Origin: Holosporaceae bacterium
GTDB lineage: Bacteria; Pseudomonadota; Alphaproteobacteria; UBA7879; UBA5542
Assembly: GCA_022646525.1 (NCBI GenBank)
Contig: CP060261.1
Location: 1 to 64,000, forward strand
Direction of reading: 5' to 3'
Length of the DNA: 64,000 nt
Within the stretch, counting starts at the first letter, position 1. Each line of letters begins with the position of its first letter. The translations under genes were made by a program, and so were the position numbers. Shown piece after piece: positions 39,944 to 49,948 of this stretch. The notes beneath the pieces were generated by a model. The model did no database searches. It saw only the letters and a program-made list of their open reading frames with translations, and had not been told where the DNA came from.

Positions 39944-39964
39944 CTAAGATATAAAAAAAGAAAC

Positions 39965-41402
39965 TTATTTATTGTGTGTCTCTAGGGTCGCTGCATCTCC
40001 ACCATCATGGCCTGTATTTGCTGAGGCCTTGTCTGGCTGGTTGGCTGGTTGCTTTTCAGCTTGTTTTTGCCGCCTCTCTTCAGCGCGCTTAAGCATTTCA
40101 GCATACCGTTTTATCACTGCTTCTGGGGCACCACGTCCACCCACCATACGTATTGCACATGTCGGCGTACCCTCTTCATTCTTACCCTGAGACCCTGGTA
40201 CAATTTCAGGGTGTGGCTTATTTTTAGGCGATACGGCCACACGAAGGTCTGCCATTGATCCAGCCAGAACCATTCTATCCTTAAACAATGGGGCAAGTGG
40301 GTGGTTACGGTCCACAAGTTCATCTTTTAAACTATCCCTCGAATGCATGCCGTTCATCACCAAAGGGCCCATTTCATAGCCATTAAAAGTGGGGAAAAAG
40401 CTGTTTCCGTTATGCCGCACAACAAACTCGGTAGGCAACCTGCCCTTATTCATGCCTGCCCAAATACTATCCATAAACAGCATCCATAACCGCTCTCTTG
40501 TTGAAAGGTGGTCTGCTGAGAACGTTTTTTCGAAAGCACCAGATACGTGGTAATTACGCATAATCCACATGGGGCGCACTTGATCGTCCCCAGGCCAAAA
40601 TAAGCTGTCATCTCTGCAGCAGTCGTATTTCCAAGAGTATTCATAGAAGGTGGGCCTGAAACAGAGACATCAACATAAACTTAAGATGCACATGGGCCAA
40701 AGGCAGGTCGCGTAATGCATTTTTAAAATCAGGGTCGTCTTCACTCTTAAAACACTCGAACGATCGTCACTTGCACGCACATGCCAGATTTGCGTTTTAA
40801 GATCAAATGCAATTTGGTCACTCCGCGAAGGCACCATTCTGAACTCTGGGGAAAAATCTTCCATATGCGTTGTCACATATTCACTGCCAGGCTTCAGCAG
40901 ATGCACCCATTTTTGCCATCTTGTATTTGAGAAGTATTCGGAACTTGACCTGAGAAAAGGGCAAAGTACCACTCATTTTTAACCTTAGGATCATCTGTCG
41001 CATGGGCATGGGCATTCGCAAAGCAAATTTCTGTTGCAACCTGAAGGCGTTTTGTCCCAGCCAAATAATCATAACGGTCTTCGGTTAAAGAAAAAACAAA
41101 AACCTGTTTCATATAGGTGCATGCCTCTTGAAAAGAGGCCCCTTGAGAAACAATAAACATATCTTCCACCGCAATCCTATAATCAAAAGCTTCGTCAGTT
41201 TTCCCTTCACCTTTAAGTCTATTATAGTGTGCCTTCACCTCACCTGCTGTCAGCACTTTTTTTGTGGTACTGGGTTTTGTCGCAGTAAAAAATCATCCTG
41301 TGCCGCTGCTGCCAGCGTGGGGTCAGCCTCTGCAGGCTATGCAGTGTTCGACAGTTGAATACCGCTTAAAAACATAAGGGTAATAAGAAAAAAGCGCTTC
41401 AT
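39965..41402 (-). CDS. Large exported orphan protein, frame-disrupted
   Basis: ATG at 41402 opens a signal peptide (Lys-Arg-Phe-Phe-Leu-Ile-Thr-Leu-Met-Phe-Leu, cut near Ser-Asn-Thr-Ala). Corrected length is about 475 residues. Readable parts: a helical Lys-Ala-His-Tyr-Asn-Arg-Leu-Lys segment, Tyr-Val-Thr-Thr-His-Met-Glu-Asp-Phe, Phe-Tyr-Val-Asp-Val-Ser-Val-Ser-Gly-Pro-Pro, and an open C-terminal 204 residues ending in a Lys/Gln/Ala-rich tail with Gln-Lys-Gln-Ala-Glu-Lys-Gln. Breaks lie near 41340, 41270, 40900, 40750, 40680 and 40590. A terminator follows. No family recognised; it may be a distant relative of the exported protein at 52375-53522. Confidence 0.55.
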
Positions 41403-41582
41403 AACAAACCTCTATCATTGAATTTAACGAATCACTATTAATGAATATTTTGCAATTAAGCTATGTATATTTGCGCATAATGCTCGAAATTGTAAAAATA
41501 CTTTTTTTACTTTACTTTATATTTTTTTTACTTCATATCCTCTGAAAAATAAGTATTCACAAAGTCTAACAGAAGAGGAAAA

Positions 41583-42169
41583 ATGAAAAATACTTTTAAG
41601 AACAAAAGAATAAACAAAAAACGAGTCAGGCCTATTAAGAAATTAATCCCAATGCTGCGTGCTCGCTTACACCCACAAAACAAAGTGTGTCCCATTCAAG
41701 AAAAGAAGGCAGCGCTTTTAAGCTATATGGCACAAAAACATCATATTACGTGCAACAACGTGGGGCGTGGTCAGGGGTTGCCCTTGATTTCTTAGAACAA
41801 ACAAAAACAATCACACCCGGCATGCATCGTGCAGCCCAAGCGTATTTCAAATTTTCGAAAAGTATTTTATCTGACGCTCCCAAACAGGCCAAAACGAGGT
41901 ACGAAGACCCCGCTTTACGTGGCAAAAAAATATCCTCTCAACAAGATGATGCACAAAACGCTATTGAAGAAAAACATTGGAAAGAAATGTGCACTATTTT
42001 AGACCAACACCAAATAAAAGATGTGGTCGACAAACTGCGATCTGACCAAAGCTTACCTTGCCTTGAAACCTTATTTAGCGCTGAAAAATCTCTGAACAAG
42101 CTAAGAGAAAGCCTTGTCGATATTGAAAATTATCTTCACCGTGTGAAAGATTGGCACACCATATCTTGA
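41583..42169 (+). CDS. DUF6456-like protein, frame-disrupted
   Basis: ATG at 41583 with an AGAGGA site ahead. The N-terminal 35 residues are very basic. After an indel near 41695 the frame runs to 42169: Tyr-Gly-Thr-Lys-Thr-Ser-Tyr-Tyr-Val-Gln-Gln-Arg-Gly, Ile-Thr-Pro-Gly-Met-His-Arg-Ala-Ala-Gln-Ala-Tyr, Arg-Tyr-Glu-Asp-Pro-Ala-Leu-Arg-Gly-Lys, and a C-terminal helical bundle with Leu-Glu-Thr-Leu-Phe. That order of motifs resembles the alphaproteobacterial DUF6456 proteins, which may bind DNA; I am not certain. It ends convergently inside the glycosyltransferase gene. Confidence 0.55.
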
Positions 42170-43023
42170 ACCATTTGAACATTAATCAAGCCGTCTTTGT
42201 TTGGCAAAACAGGCATTAAACAAGGGCGATATTGAAGAGGTGGCGACGCCATAAATAAGCCAAACGTAGGTTTGTTTAACACCGCCGCCCCATTCATAAT
42301 GCCCGTGTCATTGCCCACCACAAAATCATGGGCATCAATAAACGCTAACGATTCTTGTATGGTAAAACGTGTATAAGCTTTCACCTTTTTTCCCCCAACG
42401 CCTACAGCAATTGCAGCCGCTTCTTCTGTTTCACTTGGGCCACCCAAAACAGAAACCGTATATTTTTTTTCTGAAAAATATTTTCCCAAGGCAATCCAAT
42501 TTTCAACAGGCCATTTTTTATACGCTTCGGTGCCCCCAATCGCAAAAACCACAGAAGGCTGCCCCTTCGCGGGCACGTGCGCAGCAACTTTTTTTATGGC
42601 CTGGCGCGATAAAGGAAATTTTGGAAAATCATCGTGCTGCACCCCATATACTGCCGCCATTTTAGAAAAGCGCTGGGTGGGATGGAGGGCATGGGTTTCT
42701 TTGGGTAACATATGAATAGATGTCACTTTGCCTAAAAAGGCCGCACATCGATAGCGCCAACTTTTATGCAAAACCCACACATCGGTCACCCCACGGCGCC
42801 GCATAAGTTGGGCAAGGCGAAAAATACCCCAAACGCCTTTATGGGCCATGAGGTCATCAAGCCATAAAATCTCTTTAATATAAGACGATCCTTCATACAC
42901 TTTATCTGCCCGGCTTTGGCATTTTGTAAGCAATGTCACAGGCTGTTTATAATGGCTTGAAATAGACTGAAAAGCATCATCAAACCAAAACAAGTCGCCC
43001 ATGCCCGGCAATGGCTGAATCAC
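42136..43023 (-). CDS. Glycosyltransferase family 9 (heptosyltransferase-like), copy 1
   Basis: Open for 295 residues. The start Ile-Gln-Pro-Leu-Pro-Gly-Met-Gly-Asp is the GT9 N-terminal loop; Gly-Gly-Thr-Glu-Ala-Tyr-Lys-Lys-Trp-Pro, Val-Leu-Gly-Gly-Pro-Ser-Glu and Val-Val-Gly-Asn-Asp-Thr-Gly-Ile-Met follow, the latter contacting the nucleotide sugar. Such enzymes add heptose or similar sugars to the lipopolysaccharide core. The true start is probably a GTG at 43051 directly coupled to rluD (Lys-Asn-Ile-Phe-Val before the loop), hidden by an A-run indel near 43037. A paralogue lies at 56860-57860. Confidence 0.88.
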   Translation of the reverse strand: MIQPLPGMGDLFWFDDAFQSISSHYKQPVTLLTKCQSRADKVYEGSSYIKEILWLDDLMAHKGVWGIFRLAQLMRRRGVTDVWVLHKSWRYRCAAFLGKVTSIHMLPKETHALHPTQRFSKMAAVYGVQHDDFPKFPLSRQAIKKVAAHVPAKGQPSVVFAIGGTEAYKKWPVENWIALGKYFSEKKYTVSVLGGPSETEEAAAIAVGVGGKKVKAYTRFTIQESLAFIDAHDFVVGNDTGIMNGAAVLNKPTFGLFMASPPLQYRPCLMPVLPNKDGLINVQMVQDMVCQSFTR

Positions 43024-43052
43024 AAAAATGTTCTTTTTTTTGGGGTGTCACA

Positions 43053-44021
43053 TTAAGCCTTTTCTAAAGTTTCTTTAAGCACGATTAAATCATGGGGCAG
43101 CCCCACTGAAAATTGCATTTTTTTGCCAGATATCGGGTGCACAAATTTTAATTCGGCCGCATGTAAGGCTTGGCGATTATCTTGCCACTGATTTCCTTCA
43201 AGCCCCCACAAACGTTTCAACATAGGGTTTGAACGCGCACGCCCATAGGTGGGGTCGCCAATTAAAGGGTGGCCCGCATGGCTTAAATGAACACGAATCT
43301 GATGGGTGCGGCCTGTTTCTAAACGGCACTCGATAAACGATGCCACCACCGCCCGCGTGCCATAGTATGCTAATGTTTTAAAATAAGTTTGCGCTTCTTT
43401 CCCCCCACTTTTACGAATGGTCATTTTTTGACGATTCAACGTACTGCGCCCAAGGGGGGCATCAATATAATCTTCAGGCGGTGTTTTTCCTAACACAAAG
43501 GCAAGATAAGTGCGGCTTAATGTACGATCAGAAAATTGGGCAGAAAGTTTTTGGTGCGCTGCATCTGTTTTTGCAACCACCATTAACCCGCTTGTATCTT
43601 TATCTAAACGGTGCACAATACCCGGTCGCTTAACACCGCCAATGCCCGACAAACTTTCGCCACAATGGGCTAAAAGACCGTTCACAAGGGTGCCACGTGC
43701 ATTGCCAGACCCAGGATGCACCACAAGCCCAGCCGGCTTATTCAACACAATCAAGTTGTCGTCTTCAAACACGATATCAAGATCCATTGCCTCGGTATTA
43801 AGTGTGTTTCTTCAGGGCTTGTTCCTCTATACAAAAACATCATCTTCCTTAACCTTCAGCTTAGGATCTGTCACAACACCTTTCGTTTGATGTCGCACGC
43901 CTTCTGCCAAAATGATTTCTTTAATCATGCTGCGCGAGAGTGTCGGCAACAATGCGGCCAGGGCCTTATCAAGCCGCGCGCCGTGGAGTGTAGGTGGTAT
44001 GTGCACTTCGTGGGTTTTCAT
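43053..44021 (-). CDS. rluD: 23S rRNA pseudouridine synthase RluD-type, frame-disrupted
   Basis: The N-terminal piece (43827-44021) is an S4 RNA-binding domain (Ala-Arg-Leu-Asp-Lys-Ala-Leu-Ala); the second piece holds the catalytic Asp in Ile-Val-His-Arg-Leu-Asp-Lys-Asp-Thr-Ser-Gly and Thr-Gly-Arg-Thr-His-Gln-Ile-Arg-Val-His. RluD makes three pseudouridines in helix 69 of 23S rRNA. The break is near 43790-43830. Corrected length about 322 residues. RluC/RluD cannot be fully separated from sequence alone, but the S4 plus this length suits RluD. Confidence 0.9.
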
Positions 44022-44117
44022 TCGGTCTTTTTCGATCTCTTAGGTTCTTTTTTTGACAATATAGCCGTAAATCTATGTTAAATATAGGCATCATCACATA
44101 AAAGGCAAAATGTATAC

Positions 44118-45541
44118 ATGAAACAATCCGTCACCATTCTATGGTTTCAGCGAGATTTGCGGGTTATCGACAACCCTGCCCTTGCCGCCACTGCAGACAA
44201 TGAATCCACTATCATCCCCCTCTACATCTATGACGACACCGCTCCCCAATTCAACAAATAGGCGGCGCTGAACAATGGTGGCTTCACCACAGTCTTCTGT
44301 CTCTACAAAAAAATTTAGAAACCAAATACGGCACATCTCTGATTCTTCGAAAAGGTGATCCTAAAAAATCTTATCTAAGCTGATCAGCGAAACCAATGCC
44401 ACCCATTTGGTGTGGAACCGACGCTATGACCCACACAGCCACGCACGTGACGAAAGCATTACCAACATCCTTGAAAAGAAAGTAACCATTAAAACCTTTA
44501 ATGGCACACTTTTGTTCGAGCCTTGGGAAGTAATGAACCAATCAAACAAGCCTTTTCAAGTGTTCACACCCTTCTATAAAAGTGGCGTCACAGCACATTG
44601 AACCCAGGCCCGTTGAATCTACCCCCAAGACACTGCAACCATACCCGAACAAAATTTCAAGCGATGCGTTAGATGACTGGCACCTCATCCCTCAAAAACC
44701 CAATTGGGCAGAAAAGTTTCATCAATATTGGCAACCAGGGGAAAAAGGGGCCCACAAAACCCTAAACACATTTTTAGAAAAGAAAATTGATGCCTACGCA
44801 ACCCACCGCGATTTTCCCCATGAAGACAAGGTATCACGCCTATCTCCCTACCTTCAAATGGGGGAAATAAGCCCCCATTACGTATGGCACAAAGCAAAGC
44901 ATACAACAGAACCATCAAAGCATTTAGATAAGTTTTTAAGTGAATTGGGTTGGCGTGAATTTTCTTATTATATTCTCTATCATTTTCCCAAAATGTGTGA
45001 CACTAACTTTAACGCTAAATTTAACGCATTCCCCTGGCAAAAAAATGCAAAACATCTTAAGGCGTGGCAAAAGGGAAAAACGGGCTATCCAATTGTTGAT
45101 GCAGGCATGCGCCAACTTTGGGAAACAGGGTGGATGCATAACCGTGTCCGCCTCATTGTGGGCTCATTCCTTACAAAGCATTTAGGCATCGACTGGAAAG
45201 AAGGCGCTGCTTGGTTTCGAGATACCCTTGTCGACGCAGATGTGGCTAATAACACCGCCAGCTGGCAATGGGTTGCAGGGTCAGGGGTCGACGCTGCCCC
45301 TTATTTCCGCATTTTTAACCCCATACTACAAAGCCAAAAATTCGACAAAAACGGCCACTTTATTCGAAAGTGGGTACCCGAACTGAAGGATTTGCCCGAC
45401 AAATACATCCATGCACCGTGGGAAGCACCCAAAGAACAGCTTGATAAAGCAAATGTTGTGATCGGCACGACGTACCCGACACCCACCGTAGACCAAAAAG
45501 AAGCACGTGATCAGGCCCTTGCAGCGTTCTACAAACTTTAA
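44118..45541 (+). CDS. phrB: Deoxyribodipyrimidine photolyase, frame-disrupted
   Basis: The N-terminal antenna domain starts Val-Thr-Ile-Leu-Trp-Phe-Gln-Arg-Asp-Leu-Arg-Val. After indels near 44262, 44372 and 44590 the frame is open to 45541 with the FAD-binding helical domain: Ser-Arg-Leu-Ser-Pro-Tyr-Leu, Trp-Arg-Glu-Phe-Ser-Tyr-Tyr, Gly-Tyr-Pro-Ile-Val-Asp-Ala-Gly-Met-Arg-Gln-Leu and Ala-Asn-Asn-Thr-Ala-Ser-Trp-Gln-Trp-Val. It repairs pyrimidine dimers with light. Corrected length about 474 residues. For an intracellular organism light repair is noteworthy and suggests an exposed host or free stage. Confidence 0.94.
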
Positions 45542-46218
45542 ACTTTTTCTTGAAGTTGCATCACTTCTTTAATAAAAGGGATGGTTACCTTCCTTTTTTC
45601 AGACAAGGAAAGATGATTCAATTTTTCTAGAAAAGAAATCAGAAACTCAGCTGAACGCTCGGTATGCGTCAAAATAAAGCTTGAGACCGACTGGTTCATT
45701 TCAATTTGCAACTCTGACATTTTTTTCACAAGCAATGCCTCTAACAAGGCATCTTCAGGCTGCGCAATACGCAAAGCAGGAAATGCTAATAGACGAGATG
45801 ACAAATCTTTAAGCTGCACATCCCATGCCTGGGCTGGACGATCAGCCGTCCACAATACATAGCCTTCTTTTCTTTAATCATATTACACAAATGAAAAAGT
45901 TGTGTTTGATAGCGAGGCACAAAAGTATGTGCATCATCAACAATAAAAGCTGAATCTTTTGAATGAATCGTGAAAACTGATCTAGTTGCTGCAAGTTTTC
46001 TTGATGCACAAAATTGCTTTCGCATGATGGCGAAAAATGTGAGCAAGGTGGGTCTTTCCGACTTTTTTATCACCATAAATGAGAAGCCCATTCGATGGCC
46101 AATTCGGCCAATTTAGGATAGTGTCATGGGCCATTTTGTTGCTTTTACCTACAACAAAATCTTCTACGAAATACGTTTGAACCGCATTGAAGTCGAGCGG
46201 TAGTTGTCTGCGTGTCAT
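45538..46218 (-). CDS. hdaA: DnaA regulatory inactivator HdaA, frame-disrupted
   Basis: The N terminus carries Gln-Leu-Pro-Leu-Asp-Phe, a beta-clamp-binding motif in the usual Hda place. The AAA+ domain shows Gly-Asp-Lys-Lys-Val-Gly-Lys-Thr-His-Leu-Ala (Walker A), a Walker B in Ala-Phe-Ile-Val-Asp-Asp-Ala-His, and a sensor Trp-Thr-Ala-Asp-Arg-Pro; the lid domain ends Val-Met-Gln-Leu-Gln-Glu. There is no DNA-binding domain, separating it from DnaA. It promotes ATP hydrolysis by DnaA to prevent re-initiation. Breaks near 46000 and 45875. Corrected length about 226. Confidence 0.88.
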
Positions 46219-46387
46219 TAATCTACCTCCTAAATATTTAGAATCACAAACACTTTAGACTTTCTTTTTAGGTATTGAGGTTTCGTACTTAGTGAGCAAC
46301 CTACTAAAAAATCAAACAAATTCATAGTATTCTTTTTAGAATATTTAAATTAAGTTACACTATCATTGTTTACAGAGGAGGTAGAAA

Positions 46388-46785
46388 ATGGCTGGTCTGG
46401 TCGTGACAACAGGCGCAATGGCAGTGTGCACCATGGGTATGGGCCCATCAACCTTAAACTTTATTCCAGCGCCTGTCACAATGGGCCCAACACAAGCTGG
46501 CAAAATCACAGACATGGTCCCCATGATGAATATCCCCTCTTTTGGGATGTGTATTAGCCTTGCCAACCCTGCTGTGGCATCAGCAACAGCTACGGCACTT
46601 GGTGTATTAACACCTATGCCTTGCATACCTGCACCTGCAGGGCCTTGGGCGCCTGGGTCATCTTCTGTTCTTTTAGGGGCCCACCTATTCTTGATCAAGC
46701 GTCTGTGCTAAACTGCAGCTTTGCAGGCACAATTATGATCACATTTGCCGGCCAAGTTGCCTCAAACTGTGTAAAAGTAATTTGA
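46388..46785 (+). CDS. DUF4280 (PAAR-like) protein, frame-disrupted near the end
   Basis: A very strong ribosome site (AGAGGAGGT) precedes ATG 46388. The sequence is Met/Pro/Ala/Cys-rich: Gly-Ala-Met-Ala-Val-Cys-Thr-Met-Gly, a Leu-Asn-Phe-Ile-Pro-Ala-Pro segment, Ile-Thr-Asp-Met-Val-Pro-Met-Met-Asn-Ile-Pro-Ser-Phe-Gly-Met-Cys, Cys-Ile-Pro-Ala-Pro-Ala-Gly-Pro-Trp and, one base shift later (near 46680), Leu-Asn-Cys-Ser-Phe-Ala-Gly-Thr-Ile. This is the DUF4280 layout (about 130 residues), which caps the spike of contractile injection systems in known cases. No other injection gene is in the window. Six bases separate it from the SPOR gene, so the two are probably one transcript. Confidence 0.82.
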
Positions 46786-46791
46786 ATCATC

Positions 46792-47630
46792 ATGAAACAA
46801 ATATTTAAATACCTTATTGTTAGTATTCTTTTTTTTCATCTTAGGCGGTGTCGTGGTTTATTTAGTCGCACAGCACACCAACATTATTACAAAAAAAACA
46901 ATCATGTAGCCGCCCTTGAAAAAAGCAGCCGAGCAAAAGAAAAAAAAAATGACAGGTCAAAAAGAAAAAGGCAGCAAGAAAGAGGCCAAGGAAGAAGAAA
47001 AAAAAGGGCGATGCAAGCGACGATAAAAAGATAAAGCCGCAAAAAAATCTGATGATAAAGATAAAAAAAGAGGGCGATGGTAAAAAAGCTGGTAAAGACA
47101 AAAAGGCGAGCACATCTGCTGAATATCTCCGCTCGCTATGGCTCATAAAAAAAAGAAAAGCCGCCAATGTATCTGGGCCTCAGAAAGGTGTGCTATACAT
47201 GAGCGGCACATCCCCCTATGGCCCACCAGCCGCTTATAAAGACGAACTTTTTCAAGAAACTGAAACATTAAAAATATCAGGCGCGCCTCAGGCAGCCCCA
47301 CCTCCCCCACCTTTACGCTTTATTCCCAAACCACAAAGGCAAAGCGTGTCCGATCCCTCTCAACCCACACCAACACTTTTTCAAATACAAGTTGGTCGGT
47401 TTTCTTCTTTAGAAAAAGCAAGAAAAGCCAAAGAATTGATGTTTGAAAAAGGGTATAAAACCGTTATCTATTTTACGGGCACAATTACAAGCCCAGGCGA
47501 ATTCTATCTACGCCTGCCTGAAACATTTTTCAAGCATCAGGCTTATCAATGCGCCCAAACCATCGCCATTAAAGAAAAAATCGTTCCCTCAATTGTTGAA
47601 AAAACAGATGATATTAATCGACTTCACTAA
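46792..47630 (+). CDS. Membrane-anchored SPOR-domain protein with Lys-rich stalk, frame-disrupted
   Basis: The corrected start has one membrane span (about residues 6-27: Ile-Leu-Phe-Phe-Ile-Leu-Gly-Gly-Val-Val-Val-Tyr). A highly charged Lys/Glu/Ala stalk of about 80 residues follows, then a Pro-rich linker and a C-terminal SPOR domain from about 47380: Phe-Gln-Ile-Gln-Val-Gly-Arg-Phe-Ser-Ser-Leu-Glu-Lys-Ala-Arg-Lys-Ala-Lys-Glu-Leu. SPOR domains bind peptidoglycan lacking stem peptides, often at division sites (FtsN type). Three or more indels sit in the A-rich stalk. Pairing with DUF4280 is unusual. Confidence 0.75.
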
Positions 47631-47677
47631 GGAAATCCTTGCTTACATTAAGGAAACATTGTAATAACTTTTTAAAT

Positions 47678-47755
47678 GGCGGGTGTAGCTCAGTTGGTTA
47701 GAGCGCCAGTTTGTGGTACTGGATGCCGTGGGTTCAAATCCCATCACTCGCCCCA
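47678..47755 (+). tRNA. tRNA-His (anticodon GUG)
   Basis: Cloverleaf with the extra 5' G (-1) opposite C73 that is special to tRNA-His, acceptor GCGGGTG/CACTCGC, anticodon stem CCAGT/ACTGG enclosing TTGTGGT, and encoded CCA. All stems pair. Confidence 0.97.
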
Positions 47756-47778
47756 CTTTTCATACGACAACCCTTATC

Positions 47779-49035
47779 ATGACAAAAACTGTATCAAAAA
47801 ATAAAACAATCACTTTTGGCTGTCGTCTTAATATTTATGAATCCCAAGTCATGCAAAACTTGGCAGACCAAGCGGGTCGACAAGATACAATCATTGTAAA
47901 CACGTGCGCTGTCACAGCCGAAGCTGAAAGAAAAGCGGTTCAAAGCATTCGAAAGCTAAACCGAACTGATCCTGAAAAAACGATTATTGTAACAGGGTGT
48001 GCCGCACAAATTAATCCGGATAAGTTCCTAGCCCTTGAAGGCGTGTCACAGGTTTTAGGCAATCAAGATAAAATGAAGCTTGAAAGCTTTATGCAAACAG
48101 ATCGCAAAATCGTTAGTGATATTATGCAGGTCAAAGAAACGGCTACACATATGGTCGATATCTTTGATGACAAAACTCGGGCATTTATTGAAATTCAAAA
48201 TGGGTGCAACCATCGATGCACGTTTTGCAAAATTCCCTATGGCCGCGGCAACAGCCGAAGTGTCCCCTTAGGTGCAATTGTAGAACAAATTCAACACCTC
48301 GTAGAAAAAGGCGTTCAAGAAGTTGTATTTACAGGTGTTGATATCACATCTTACGGGGAAGACTTGCCCCACGAAGCCACCCTCGCCCGCCTTATTCGGC
48401 GTGTTCTCGTCAATGTGCCTGCATTAAAAAGACTCCGACTTTCGTCCATCGACCCGGTTGAGTTTGACGACGGACTATTTGCCTTATTTGGCAGCGAAAA
48501 AAGATTGCTTCCCCACGTACATATCAGTCTTCAAGCGGGTGACGATATGATTCTAAGGCGCATGAAAAGGCGCCATTTACGAGAAGATGTTATTGCCTTC
48601 TGCAAGCGCATGCGCAGTCTCCGCCCTGAAGTAGTTTTTGGGTGTGATATCATTGCTGGGTTCCCCACAGAAACAGAGGATATGTTCCAAAACTCACTTG
48701 ATTTAATTGAAACATGCAACATCTCTTTCCTGCATGTATTTCCTTACTCGGCGCGGCCCGACACACCTGCTGCACGCATGCCACAAGTTGAAAAGAAAAT
48801 GATTAAAGACCGCGCCAAGAGATTGCGTGACCTGGGCGTTCAACAAATAAAGAAGCTATATCGCACGCTTCAAAATCTTGAAACGGAAATTTTAATAGAA
48901 AAAGATCATACGGGGCGCACACTTCACTTTTGTCCTACCCTACCAGATCAGAAGCTGGCCCCAGGCACCATCGTGCCTGTGCGCATTACAGGGCACACCG
49001 ACACACATCTAACAGCCGAGGTTATATCAACATGA
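47779..49035 (+). CDS. mtaB: tRNA t6A37 methylthiotransferase MtaB
   Basis: Intact, 418 residues from ATG 47779; an in-frame upstream extension runs back into the tRNA gene and is rejected. The N-terminal UPF0004 domain has Phe-Gly-Cys-Arg-Leu-Asn, Asn-Thr-Cys-Ala-Val-Thr and Val-Thr-Gly-Cys-Ala-Ala (second cluster), the radical SAM domain has Gly-Cys-Asn-His-Arg-Cys-Thr-Phe-Cys-Lys-Ile-Pro, and a TRAM-like tail ends it. It adds a methylthio group to t6A37 in tRNAs reading ANN codons. Its stop overlaps the ftsY ATG (ATGA). Confidence 0.93.
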   Translation: MTKTVSKNKTITFGCRLNIYESQVMQNLADQAGRQDTIIVNTCAVTAEAERKAVQSIRKLNRTDPEKTIIVTGCAAQINPDKFLALEGVSQVLGNQDKMKLESFMQTDRKIVSDIMQVKETATHMVDIFDDKTRAFIEIQNGCNHRCTFCKIPYGRGNSRSVPLGAIVEQIQHLVEKGVQEVVFTGVDITSYGEDLPHEATLARLIRRVLVNVPALKRLRLSSIDPVEFDDGLFALFGSEKRLLPHVHISLQAGDDMILRRMKRRHLREDVIAFCKRMRSLRPEVVFGCDIIAGFPTETEDMFQNSLDLIETCNISFLHVFPYSARPDTPAARMPQVEKKMIKDRAKRLRDLGVQQIKKLYRTLQNLETEILIEKDHTGRTLHFCPTLPDQKLAPGTIVPVRITGHTDTHLTAEVIST

Positions 49036-49948
49036 AATGGTTTTCCAAACTCACAAAAGGGCTAAAAAAACTTCAGGAAAGCTCACAGAGAGCATTTCAA
49101 AGGTTTTCACCCATAAGAAAATTGATGCTGCCACCCTTGAAGATTTAGAAGATATTCTCATTCAATCAGACTTAGGCATTAATGTGTCGACTAAAATCAT
49201 TCAGCGCTTTGAAAAAAGAAAAAGTCTCAAAAGAAGCAACCACTGCAGAAATTCAATCTCTTATCGCTGATGAAATTGAGAAAGTGCTTCAGCCACACCA
49301 AAAAGAATTAAAAATAGACACGGAAAAAAAGCCCTATGTCATGATTATGGCTGGTGTCAATGGCAGCGGCAAAACAACCACATGTGCAAAGGTTGGATGG
49401 CAGCTTAAAGAACAAGGTCTTCAGGTTCGTTTGGCTGCATGCGACACCTTTCGTGCGGCTGCCGTTGAACAGCTTGCTGTTTGGGCCGACCGGCTCCATA
49501 TTCCACTCTCTAAGGGCACACTTAATACGGATCCAGCCAGTCTTGCGTTTGATGCGTATAAAGAAGCCGAGAAAGAAGGCGCTGATGTTCTCATCATCGA
49601 CACCGCAGGCCGACTGCATACTAATCAAAATCTGATGGCAGAGCTTGAAAAAAATTATGCGGGTTTTGAAAAAATAAACCCCAATCTTCCCACGAAATTT
49701 TCCTTGTGCTCGACGCAACTATTGGTCAAAATACACGTGTTCAACTCGAAGCCTTTCAGAAAATTGTCCCAATATCAGGATTAATTATGACAAAGCTTGA
49801 TGGCACAGCCCGAGGGGGCGTTTTAGTTGGATTGACCGATACTTTTAAACTGCCTATTTATTTCATCGGCACAGGCGAAGCAAAAGAAGAACTACACTCC
49901 TTCAATGCAAAAAGTTTTTCTCATGCCTTGGTTGGTTTAGGCGAGTGA
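49032..49948 (+). CDS. ftsY: Signal recognition particle receptor FtsY, frame-disrupted
   Basis: A short N-terminal region (no long acidic A domain), N domain with Leu-Glu-Asp-Leu-Glu-Asp-Ile-Leu-Ile-Gln-Ser-Asp-Leu-Gly-Ile-Asn, then the GTPase: Gly-Val-Asn-Gly-Ser-Gly-Lys-Thr-Thr-Thr, Asp-Thr-Phe-Arg-Ala-Ala-Ala-Val-Glu-Gln-Leu, Ile-Asp-Thr-Ala-Gly-Arg-Leu and Thr-Lys-Leu-Asp-Gly-Thr-Ala-Arg-Gly-Gly. It receives ribosome-SRP complexes at the membrane and is essential. Breaks near 49065, 49215 and 49700. Corrected length about 305. Confidence 0.95.

Noticed and set aside
47713..47778. Upstream extension of mtaB to 47713.
   Set aside because: It would translate part of tRNA-His; ATG 47779 fits the family start.
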